Of a stretch of DNA of 64,000 bases, positions 16,708 to 23,845 are shown one piece after another (within the stretch, counting starts at the first letter, position 1; each line of letters begins with the position of its first letter). The DNA is taken from contig LNEM01000021.1 in NCBI GenBank assembly GCA_001464955.1, forward strand, positions 62,001-126,000, written 5' to 3'. The notes beneath the pieces are model-generated. The model was not told the DNA's origin. It made no database searches and worked only from the letters and a program-made list of their open reading frames with translations. Source of the DNA: Rhizobiales bacterium Ga0077537. Its GTDB lineage: Bacteria; Pseudomonadota; Alphaproteobacteria; Rhizobiales; Hyphomicrobiaceae. The position numbers and the translations under genes are program-made.

Positions 16708-17502
16708 TCAGCCCGTGAACTGCTGCCGCCCGCGGAACGGCCGCATGTCGGGATAGCCGCCGACCGCCCAGGCGCCATCGACCAGCAGGCTCGCTCCGGA
16801 GACGTAGCTCGCTGCAGCGCTGGCGAGAAACAGGGCCGGTCCCGCGATCTCGTCGGGCTGTGCCGGCCGCCCCATCGGAATGCGCGCCTTGAAGGCCTCG
16901 AGCCGCGCCGGGTCCTGGAAATGCGGCCGCGTCAGCGGCGTCTCGACGAGACCCGGCAACACCGCGTTGACGCGAATGCCCTGATCCGCCCACTCGAGCG
17001 CGCCATTCTTGGTCAGCATCTCGACGCCCGCCTTGGCGGTGGAATAGGCCGCGCCCGCGAACATCGGCACGTGTGCGTTGAGCGACGCGATGTTGACGAT
17101 CGCGCCGCCGCCCTGCCGGATCATCTGTCGCGCCTGATGCTTCATGCCGAGGAAGACGCCCTTGAGGCACAAGTCGATCACGAACGACCAGTCGGCTTCG
17201 CTCTGGTCGACGATGTATCCGGCCCGGTTGCCGCCGGCCACGTTGAACGCCACGTCAACCCGCCCGAACGCCGCGACCGCACGCGAGACGAGCCCCTCGC
17301 AGTCGCTTTCCCGCGTCACGTCGCCGGCAATCCCGACAAACCGCGGGCCGAGATCCTTCGCGACGTGGGCGAGGAGATCGCCGTTGATGTCGCTGCCCGC
17401 AACGCTGCCACCTGCGGCGAGAAACTGGCGCACGATGGCGAGCCCGATGCCCGATGCCGCGCCCGTCACCACTGCCGTCTTGCCTGCAAATCCGGTGTCC
17501 AT
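16708..17502 (-). CDS. short-chain dehydrogenase/reductase
   Basis: A 264-residue classical SDR. The cofactor motif TGAASGIG is at residues 14-21. The NAG-type motif appears as NVAGG and the active-site pair as YSTAK, preceded by the NIASLNA segment carrying the catalytic Ser. The C-terminal SYVSGASLLVDGAW block is typical of FabG-like members. Asp in AGSDING suggests NAD rather than NADP preference, by family rule. It follows an epoxide-hydrolase-type gene by 40 bases on the same strand, so the two may act in one catabolic route. The substrate is not inferable. Confidence 0.9.
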   Translation of the reverse strand: MDTGFAGKTAVVTGAASGIGLAIVRQFLAAGGSVAGSDINGDLLAHVAKDLGPRFVGIAGDVTRESDCEGLVSRAVAAFGRVDVAFNVAGGNRAGYIVDQSEADWSFVIDLCLKGVFLGMKHQARQMIRQGGGAIVNIASLNAHVPMFAGAAYSTAKAGVEMLTKNGALEWADQGIRVNAVLPGLVETPLTRPHFQDPARLEAFKARIPMGRPAQPDEIAGPALFLASAAASYVSGASLLVDGAWAVGGYPDMRPFRGRQQFTG

Positions 17503-17542
17503 GGTCTCTTTTGCTCCCGTCGTTCCTGTGATCGGTCGGCCC

Positions 17543-18694
17543 TCAGGCGAGGAACGGCTTCAGCAGCGCCACCACGGCCTCGGGCTGCTCCTGCTGCACC
17601 CAGTGCCCGGCGCCGTCGACCTGATGCACGGCCTGCATGCGCGAGAAGGCCTTGCTCTGCATGGTCTCGATCGCGCCGGGCACCTGATGGATGCCCCAGT
17701 CGCTGCGTCCCGCGATGAACAGCGACGGCACGTCGATCGATTTCCCCGCATAGAGCTTCAGCTCGGCATTGAGCTGCGGCTCGTAGCGCGCGCGATACCA
17801 GTTGAGCCCGCCCTGGAAGCCCGTCCGCCCGTACTCCTCGGCGTAGACGGCCATCTCGGCGGCGCTCATCCAGCGGTTGGCGGCGACGTGCTCGGGCGAA
17901 GGCAAGTGAGGCCTGACGGTCTCGGCCATCGTCTGGTCGCGGTCCATGACGTAGTAGGTCGGCATCTCGGCGAGGCACTCGGCCGACCATTCCTTGAGCC
18001 GGTAAGGGCGGTTCTCCGTCCAGTCCGCGCTCTTGTGATGGAAGTAGGCTCTGAGGAAATCGCCGACGCCCTCGGGACACCGCCACATGTGGTCGTTGGC
18101 TTCCCGCGTCGCATAGTAACGCTGGTAGTGCTTGCGCGGCCGCGCCAGCCGGCCCAACGCCGCGTCGATGTCGTCACCCGCGCGGCTCGGCTCGGGCGTG
18201 TGCGCCCCGCCGCTGGCCGTGCCGAACGGCAGCGATGGTGGCCCGGCGAACGGCGCGCTCATGATGCAGCAGCGCTGGTAGATGTCGGGTCGCGTCAGCG
18301 CGCACCACGAGGCGACGGCCGCGCCGAAGTCGTGCCCGATGACGGCCGCCGCCGTGCGGTATCCGAGCGCCTGCGTCAGCGCCACGGCGTCGCGAGCGAG
18401 GCTCAGCATGAAGAACGGCCTGAGATCCTGATCGTAGGCGTCGCTCCAACCCGTCGTCCGCCCGTAGCCGCGCTGGTCCGGCGCCACGACGTGAAAGCCC
18501 ATGGCCGCCAGCGGCGCCATCACCTTGCGCCAGGAGTAGGCGAGTTCCGGAAATCCGTGCAGCAGCAGCACCAGCGGCTGTCCGGGCGCTTCGCCACCCG
18601 CTTCGAGCACGTGCATGTCGAGGCCGTTGATGCCGCGGATGATGCGCGATCGGACGCCGGCCGGCAGCATCTCGCGGGTCATGGGTTCGGTCAT
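17543..18694 (-). CDS. alpha/beta hydrolase, epoxide hydrolase type
   Basis: A 383-residue alpha/beta hydrolase. Features seen are LLHGFPELAYSWRK (oxyanion-hole HGFP), DQRGYGRT, and the nucleophile elbow VIGHDFGAAVA, where Asp in GHDFG is the nucleophile, as in epoxide hydrolases and haloalkane dehalogenases. The general-base His is in GAGHWVQQEQPE. The start MTEPMTRE has AGGAG 8 bases upstream. It is longer than soluble bacterial epoxide hydrolases (about 300), with an extended cap region near residues 150-260. It is likely co-transcribed with the SDR downstream, consistent with diol formation and oxidation, though this is inference. Confidence 0.87.
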   Translation of the reverse strand: MTEPMTREMLPAGVRSRIIRGINGLDMHVLEAGGEAPGQPLVLLLHGFPELAYSWRKVMAPLAAMGFHVVAPDQRGYGRTTGWSDAYDQDLRPFFMLSLARDAVALTQALGYRTAAAVIGHDFGAAVASWCALTRPDIYQRCCIMSAPFAGPPSLPFGTASGGAHTPEPSRAGDDIDAALGRLARPRKHYQRYYATREANDHMWRCPEGVGDFLRAYFHHKSADWTENRPYRLKEWSAECLAEMPTYYVMDRDQTMAETVRPHLPSPEHVAANRWMSAAEMAVYAEEYGRTGFQGGLNWYRARYEPQLNAELKLYAGKSIDVPSLFIAGRSDWGIHQVPGAIETMQSKAFSRMQAVHQVDGAGHWVQQEQPEAVVALLKPFLA

Positions 18695-18889
18695 GCCGTA
18701 TCTCCTGTGGCTGGCTGTGCGATGCGCCGCGCGGGCATCGTGGCCGGTTGTCGGGGGAAGCGAGGCGCCGGATGCCCCCGCCGGGCAACGCAGTGCTGTG
18801 GATAACGAGGAAAGGGGCGGCGCGCCGTGAGACCTGTCGCGCGACTCGAAACACACTGCCATCACCACCCTCGGATGACGGAGCCGCAC

Positions 18890-19096
18890 ATGTTCACAGG
18901 ACCCATGCTGGATCGTCGCGCTCACGCCACGCTGCTCTGCCGGCTTCTGGCCGATCGGGCCGAGGACGAGCACGTTTCGATGCACGACCTCGCAGAAACG
19001 GCCCGCGAGGTCGCCACGATGCTGCTCGCCAGCGTCGAGACGGACCAAGTGGACGGCCGCCCCGCCCTGCGTGTGATCGAGGGCGGGCGCCGCTGA
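18890..19096 (+). CDS. small hypothetical protein
   Basis: A 68-residue reading frame starting MFTGPMLDRRAHATLLCRLL with GGAG 6 bases upstream. It is mostly charged helix with no signal peptide or known motif, ending ALRVIEGGRR. Codon use resembles neighbouring genes. It lies between two minus-strand genes on the opposite strand. It could be real, but nothing but the reading frame and the ribosome site supports it. Confidence 0.4.
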   Translation: MFTGPMLDRRAHATLLCRLLADRAEDEHVSMHDLAETAREVATMLLASVETDQVDGRPALRVIEGGRR

Positions 19097-19108
19097 CGGG
19101 AAATCCCG

Positions 19109-19744
19109 TCACTTCATCGGAGAGTGTCCCGACGGCAGCATCACGGTCGAGCTCATCTCCTCGAGCAGCGGACCGGCCTTCTTGAGGAAGGCCTGCCAAC
19201 CGGGATCCTGCACAGCCGCCGCGCGCGCTGCTGCCCGGGCGTTGAGATCGGGATAGGCCCAGATGTGCACCACCTCGTTGGGCTGCCCGGCTTCACTGAT
19301 CCACAGACCAGACGGCTTCGAGTATTTCTCGCGCACCGGCATCGCGTCCATGATGTGCCCGACCCATTCCTTGGCGGCGCCCGGCTTCAACCGATAGGCG
19401 CGCAACTCATAGATGTTCGGCTCTTTCTCGGGCTTCCGCGGGGCGATGACCGGGTTCATCAGGCGGATGTCCTGGCGCACGATTAGCGGCCGGATGAGCG
19501 GCAGATACTCCTTCGTCCAGCGCTCGTTCTTGGCGAGTTCCGCCCGGAGCCGCGCCCGCTCGTTGAGGTCCGAGTACGTCCACAGGTGCACGACCTGATT
19601 GAGCGGCCCGATCTCGGTCATCCAGTAGCCTTCGAGCTTGCCGTAGTTGTCGCCGCGGATCTCCCGCGCGACGCTGCCCGAGTTCTTCGCGACCTCGGCC
19701 ACTGCGCCGGGTTTCGTCGTGTAGATCCTGAGTTCCTGGATCAT
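19109..19744 (-). CDS. NIPSNAP-family protein with two repeats
   Basis: A 211-residue protein made of two copies of the NIPSNAP ferredoxin-like fold. The first begins MIQELRIYTTKPGAVAEV and the second NIYELRAYRLKPGAAKEW. Each contains the VVHLWTYSDLNERA or VVHIWAYPDLNARA motif. These dimeric alpha-beta barrel proteins are usually cytoplasmic and occur next to degradation enzymes, but their activity is mostly unknown. It is the probable first gene before the epoxide-hydrolase and SDR genes, with a gap of about 400 bases. Confidence 0.88.
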   Translation of the reverse strand: MIQELRIYTTKPGAVAEVAKNSGSVAREIRGDNYGKLEGYWMTEIGPLNQVVHLWTYSDLNERARLRAELAKNERWTKEYLPLIRPLIVRQDIRLMNPVIAPRKPEKEPNIYELRAYRLKPGAAKEWVGHIMDAMPVREKYSKPSGLWISEAGQPNEVVHIWAYPDLNARAAARAAAVQDPGWQAFLKKAGPLLEEMSSTVMLPSGHSPMK

Positions 19745-19844
19745 GGGGCGTCCTCTCCGATGTGGTGTTGTGGTGTTGGCGGCGACCGCCGCGCGTCACG
19801 TCGCGGGTAAAGCATAGGCGGCGCCTGCGCCCGCGTCACCAGAG

Positions 19845-19889
19845 GAGAGTGTGAAACGCGACAGGCGGCCCCCGGGGGACCGCCTGTCG
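19845..19889 (-). terminator. terminator-like hairpin after the L,D-transpeptidase gene
   Basis: Arms CGACAGGCGG (19859-19868) and CCGCCTGTCG (19880-19889) match perfectly, and the inner CCCC/GGGG can extend the stem. On the minus strand it is followed by only a weak T-containing run (GTTTCAC), so termination would rely on the strong stem. It is positioned 38 bases after the stop codon. Confidence 0.5.
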
Positions 19890-19927
19890 AAGTCTTGGTC
19901 TGCTGTCGGGCTCGTGGGCCCTCTGTC

Positions 19928-20644
19928 TTACTGGACGGCCGCGCTGCGGGTCCGGCGCTCGACGGTCGCGGTCCGCGGCACGCGGCGCTTGGCGTTGCGA
20001 TACTCGGCGCGCGGACGCACGCTTTCGCCGCTGCCGAACGACGAGGATGACGCCGAGGCGCTGGTCGAGTAGCGGTTCCAGGTGACGATCACCTTCGCTC
20101 CGACCCGCACCCGCGGATAGAGGTCGACGACGTCCTGGTTGTACATCCGGATGCAGCCTTTCGACACGGCCGAGCCGATCGTCCAGGGCGCGTCCGTGCC
20201 ATGGATGCGATAGGCCGACGAGCCGAGGTAGAGCGCGCGCACGCCCATCGGGTTCATCGGGTGACCGCCCGGAACCCAGCGCGGCAGGCGCGGGTTCTCG
20301 CGCAGCATGGTCGCCGTCGGCGTCCACGAGGGGTTCTCGCGCTTCATGGTGACGCTCGTCACACCCTGCCAGCGGCTTTGTTCGCGCGGAATGGCGATCG
20401 GGTAGCTCAGCGCCTCGCCGGGTCGCGTCACGAAATAGAGGCGGCGATCGCCGAAGCTGACGATGACCTGACCAGTGGAATAGTTGCCGGCGAAGCGCAC
20501 GGTCTCTCGGCCGCTGCCGCCGAGCACGGAGCCGCCACCCCAGAGCCAGCCTTCCTGGGCGTGAGCCACGGGAGCCACGGCCACGATGGCGCTGGCAACG
20601 GCGGCGCCGGCGAGCAGCGCACGGAGGGTTCGGGTGAGGGTCAT
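19928..20644 (-). CDS. L,D-transpeptidase (YkuD domain), exported
   Basis: Cross-links peptidoglycan stem peptides, or attaches proteins to them, in the periplasm. This 238-residue protein has a signal peptide ending VAPVAHA. Its YkuD domain carries the catalytic block HGTDAPWTIGSAVSKGCIRM, with His near residue 149 and the nucleophile Cys near 164. The N-terminal GGGSVLGGSGRETV region and the basic, Ser-rich tail (STSASASSSSFGSG, then RTATVERRTRS) are typical of small alphaproteobacterial members. The start MTLTRTLRAL has GGAG 6 bases upstream. It is monocistronic, with a hairpin terminator downstream. Confidence 0.93.
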   Translation of the reverse strand: MTLTRTLRALLAGAAVASAIVAVAPVAHAQEGWLWGGGSVLGGSGRETVRFAGNYSTGQVIVSFGDRRLYFVTRPGEALSYPIAIPREQSRWQGVTSVTMKRENPSWTPTATMLRENPRLPRWVPGGHPMNPMGVRALYLGSSAYRIHGTDAPWTIGSAVSKGCIRMYNQDVVDLYPRVRVGAKVIVTWNRYSTSASASSSSFGSGESVRPRAEYRNAKRRVPRTATVERRTRSAAVQ

Positions 20645-21021
20645 GCTCGTCTCCAAAGGATCTCGTCGTCGGTCGGGGCGAAATTCGATGCGCAGCCCTG
20701 GCTCGCTGGCGTTCTTATGCGATTCTGTCGGGTGCGGTATCTGCGTCACGAGTTCGGTCGTGAACACGCGCAACCTGACACGCCATGCTGAACACTTCGT
20801 TTAGCCCTGTGTCGTCGTTGGCTATCAATAGGCCTCGCGGAGGTTCGTCTGCAACTCGTGGGAGGGGCCTCGGTTACATGTTTGACAGGCATTGGGGCCG
20901 TTTGCCGTGCCGGTGTGTGAATGCGGCCACAAAATGACGGTAGCTGATGGACTTGTGCTCGCGCGGCGCCTTTCTCCATGGGGTCCGGAGAACGCGAGGA
21001 GTCGCCAGGATCTCGCAGAAT

Positions 21022-21036
21022 GTTCCCATCCTGTTC
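21022..21036 (+). promoter_or_regulatory. LexA box 1 (distal) of the imuA operon
   Basis: GTTC, 7 bases, GTTC: an exact match to the alphaproteobacterial LexA consensus GTTC-N7-GTTC. It lies 10 bases before the -35 element of the imuA promoter, where bound repressor would hinder RNA polymerase. Confidence 0.85.
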
Positions 21037-21046
21037 TATTTTTTGA

Positions 21047-21075
21047 TTGACGTCGCCGGCCGAGAGAATTAGAAC
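21047..21075 (+). promoter_or_regulatory. imuA: sigma-70-type promoter of imuA
   Basis: TTGACG (21047-21052), 17 bases, TAGAAC (21070-21075). The spacing is ideal and the -10 element overlaps the second LexA box by four bases. Transcription would start near 21082, leaving a leader of about 50 bases before the GTG of imuA. Confidence 0.6.
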
Positions 21076-21086
21076 AAAAAAAGAAC
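21072..21086 (+). promoter_or_regulatory. LexA box 2 (proximal) of the imuA operon
   Basis: GAAC, seven A, GAAC: the reverse complement of the consensus GTTC-N7-GTTC, exact in both half-sites. It covers the end of the -10 hexamer and the predicted transcription start, the classic position for repression. Confidence 0.87.
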
Positions 21087-21132
21087 TTGCGTTGGCCCGA
21101 TCGGCCTCCCTCAAGCTCTCGAAGAGCGTACC

Positions 21133-22293
21133 GTGAGCAAAGTGGCACCTGACATCCCCACCGCCTGCTGCCCTTCATCACGGATCTTTGATGGTTCCGG
21201 CCCTGCGCCTGCAGCCTCCTCCACCCCTCGGGAGGCGGCATGCCCGGCTTCGAAGCGTACTGCGTCCTGTAAGCGTAGCGTTGCCTCGTGGGCCAGACGG
21301 CCCGATCCCACGGACGGCTCCGTTCCCCCGGAGCCGTCCGCCCCCCCGGGCAGCCCCCGATCGGTTGCCTCCCGCAATCGTGACCTCGACCGGTTGCGGG
21401 CCGAGATCCGCGCCCTCGAGCGACGGCCACCCTGGCAATCCGGCGCGCCGGAGACGCCTGTTCCCGGCGCCCACAGTCCCCCCGGCGCGGAAGCCGCTGG
21501 CATGCCCTCGGAGGGTTCCCCTTCCCTCCCGCCGGCGACCTCCGCGCCAACTCCCCGTTCCTCTGCATTGCCCGAGACCCGGCATTGGACCCTCGGCGAG
21601 GCCACGATCGATGCCCGGCTGCCGGGCGGCGGCCTCGACCCTGCCGCCACCATCGAGATCAAGCCGGCGACCCATGCGGACTGGGCGAGCGTATTGGCAT
21701 TTGCGGCCTGCCTCGCGGTGCGCAGGCTCGGATCCCTGGCACCCGCGGCGTCGGCCTCACAGGTGCTCTGGTGCACGACGCGTGCGGTGACGAGCGAGCA
21801 CGGTCGCTTGAACGGTGCCGGCCTCGCCACTCTGGGCTTGCCGCCCGAGACCATCCTTCTTGTCGAGACGGCACGCCGGAACGAGGCGCTCTGGACGCTC
21901 GAGGAGGCCTTGCGCTCCGGCGCCCTCGCGCTGGCCGTCGGCATTCTCGACGCAGTCGATCTCACACCGTCCCGCCGGCTGGGCCTGTCGGCGGCGGCTG
22001 GCCGCACGCCGCTCCTGCTGATGACGCGTCCCGACACGCCACCGGCCCTGTCGTCCGCCGTCCGCATGCGCCTGAGCCGACGCCCGAGCGCCCCGCATCC
22101 GTTCGATGCCCGCGCCCCCGGCATCCCCCGTTTCGGTCTCACCCTCGAACGCTGCCGGGGCGCACCGGTATCGGACGAAACCGTGTCTCTTGATCTCGAG
22201 TGGTGTCATGTCACGCATCGTTTCAGTCTGGCTGCCGGCCTGGTCGATCGAACGCATGCGACGGGGGACGCCCGGCAGCGTGCCGGAGGCTGA
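21133..22293 (+). CDS. imuA: ImuA, SOS mutagenesis accessory protein (RecA-like)
   Basis: First gene of the damage-inducible translesion cassette. ImuA interacts with RecA and ImuB. The RecA-like core is visible from about residue 150 (HWTLGEATIDARLPGGGLDP), then LWCTTRAVTSEHGRLNGAGL and ILLVETARRNEALWTLEEAL. The first 80 residues are Pro/Ser/Cys-rich and look weakly conserved. The start is a GTG with a weak upstream GAAGAG. No better start exists before the conserved region, but the true start may differ. Its end overlaps imuB by 86 bases. Two exact LexA boxes upstream indicate SOS control. Confidence 0.88.
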   Translation: MSKVAPDIPTACCPSSRIFDGSGPAPAASSTPREAACPASKRTASCKRSVASWARRPDPTDGSVPPEPSAPPGSPRSVASRNRDLDRLRAEIRALERRPPWQSGAPETPVPGAHSPPGAEAAGMPSEGSPSLPPATSAPTPRSSALPETRHWTLGEATIDARLPGGGLDPAATIEIKPATHADWASVLAFAACLAVRRLGSLAPAASASQVLWCTTRAVTSEHGRLNGAGLATLGLPPETILLVETARRNEALWTLEEALRSGALALAVGILDAVDLTPSRRLGLSAAAGRTPLLLMTRPDTPPALSSAVRMRLSRRPSAPHPFDARAPGIPRFGLTLERCRGAPVSDETVSLDLEWCHVTHRFSLAAGLVDRTHATGDARQRAGG

Positions 22294-23845
22294 ACCGTTC
22301 GCGCTCGTCGACAGGAATCGCAACGGCCTCCGGATCGCCGCCGCCAACGGCAAGGCCCTGTCGGCCGGCGTCGCCCTCGGCACACCTCTCCCGGACGCCC
22401 GCGCCGCCATGCCGGCTCTCGCCGTGCGCGCCTCCGAGCCCGAACGCGACGGCACCGCCCTGCAGAAGCTGGCGCTCTGGCTCGGCCGCTATGGCCCGTC
22501 GACCAACATCGACGCCACCGATGGCGCCTGGGTCGACGTGACGGGAGTCGCCCATTTATTCGGCGGCGAGGCCGGCCTCTGCCGCGATCTGACGGAGCGC
22601 CTGGGCCGCGCCGGCATCACGGCCCGGATCGGCCTCGCCGGTACGTTCGGCACCGCCCACGCTCTAGCCCGTTTTGCCGGCTCCCCATCCGGATCGGGCT
22701 GGACCATCGCCCCGCCATCGACAGAGCGCGAAGCCTTGGCGGGCTTGCCGGTCGCAGCCCTGCGCCTCGACCGCGAGGCCGTGCAGCTTCTCGTCAGATT
22801 GGGCTTGAAGCGGTGCGGCCAACTCTACGGTCTGCCGCGAAGCGCCCTCGCCGCCCGCTTTCGTGAGGCAACCAGGGCATCGGATCGCAAGGCCGCCGAG
22901 ATCCGGGCAGCGACCCTTCTGCTGCGCCTCGACCAGGCCCTCGGCACCGTCGCCGAGCCGCGCCGGCCCATGCGGGCCCCACCCGAGGCGAGCGCCCGGC
23001 TCGCATTCCCCGACCCTCTCCTCACGGCCGAAGGCGTCACCGCCGCGCTCGAGCGCCTCGTCGCGCTTCTGGCTGCGCAGCTTTCCGACATGAGCCTCGG
23101 GGCCCGGAGCTTCCGCCTCGCGCTCTATCGCGTGGACGGCACCGTCGCCGGGACGTCGGTCGGAACCAGCACGGCCTGCCGCGACCCCGCCCACGCCCTG
23201 CGCCTGATGCGTGAGCGTCTCGCCGGCCTCGATGCGGGTTTCGGCATCGACGTCGCAACCCTCGAGGCCGAGCGCCTCGAGCGGCTGGAGGCCTGCCAAT
23301 CCAGTCTTTCCACCGGCACCAACGACGCAAGTATCGCCATCGGCACCCTGGTCGACCGTCTGGTCGGCCGCCTCGGACGTGGTCAGGTCGCGGTCTGCGA
23401 GCCGGCCGAAAGCCACATCCCCGAGCGATCCGAAGTCTGGCGTCTGGCGATGGAGGCGCCCTTGCCGGGTGTGTCGGCGCGCGTCCCGCCGCCCACACAT
23501 CCCCCACGCCCGCCGCTGCTGCTCGTGCCGCCCGAGCCGATCACCGTCATCGCCGAGGTGCCGGAAGGCGCTCCCCAGCACGTCGTCTGGCGGCGCGTCG
23601 CGCGTCGCATCGTGCGAATGGAAGGACCCGAGCGGATTGCTCCCGAGTGGTGGCGTCACGTGGGCGCAAGCGGAATGCAACCCGGAACACGCGACTACTA
23701 CCGCCTCGAGGATACGACCGGCGCGCGCTATTGGGTCTTCCGTGAAGGCCTCTACGAGGATCGGCCGGACGACCAGCCGGAGGAGGACGACGGCGGCGGG
23801 GACGACACGCCCCCGCGCTGGTTCATGCATGGCCTGTTTCCATGA
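22208..23845 (+). CDS. imuB: ImuB, Y-family polymerase-like mutagenesis protein
   Basis: A 545-residue Y-family homologue that bridges ImuA, the beta clamp and DnaE2 during error-prone repair. Family features include NIDATDGAWVDVTGVAHLFG and GITARIGLAGTFGTAHALAR. The N-terminus (MSRIVSVWLPAWSIERMRR) lacks the paired Asp residues that active Y-family polymerases have there, as expected for catalytically dead ImuB. The C-terminal tail is long and ends in a DDGGGDDTPPRWFMHGLFP stretch. The start at 22208 lies inside the end of imuA. The last codons overlap dnaE2 by ATGA, so translation is coupled. Confidence 0.93.
   Translation: MSRIVSVWLPAWSIERMRRGTPGSVPEAEPFALVDRNRNGLRIAAANGKALSAGVALGTPLPDARAAMPALAVRASEPERDGTALQKLALWLGRYGPSTNIDATDGAWVDVTGVAHLFGGEAGLCRDLTERLGRAGITARIGLAGTFGTAHALARFAGSPSGSGWTIAPPSTEREALAGLPVAALRLDREAVQLLVRLGLKRCGQLYGLPRSALAARFREATRASDRKAAEIRAATLLLRLDQALGTVAEPRRPMRAPPEASARLAFPDPLLTAEGVTAALERLVALLAAQLSDMSLGARSFRLALYRVDGTVAGTSVGTSTACRDPAHALRLMRERLAGLDAGFGIDVATLEAERLERLEACQSSLSTGTNDASIAIGTLVDRLVGRLGRGQVAVCEPAESHIPERSEVWRLAMEAPLPGVSARVPPPTHPPRPPLLLVPPEPITVIAEVPEGAPQHVVWRRVARRIVRMEGPERIAPEWWRHVGASGMQPGTRDYYRLEDTTGARYWVFREGLYEDRPDDQPEEDDGGGDDTPPRWFMHGLFP

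Larger units (their letters stand above)
20645..21132. other. intergenic region between the L,D-transpeptidase and imuA
   Basis: A 488-base divergent gap. The right part holds the imuA promoter with two LexA sites (21022-21086). The left 370 bases should include the transpeptidase promoter on the minus strand, but I see no convincing hexamers and no plausible gene. A TTGACA at 20882-20887 has no matching -10 element. Confidence 0.6.

Noticed and set aside
20882-20887. TTGACA hexamer in the transpeptidase-imuA gap
   Set aside because: No -10 element at suitable spacing and no gene start within a sensible distance. The better imuA promoter is at 21047-21075.
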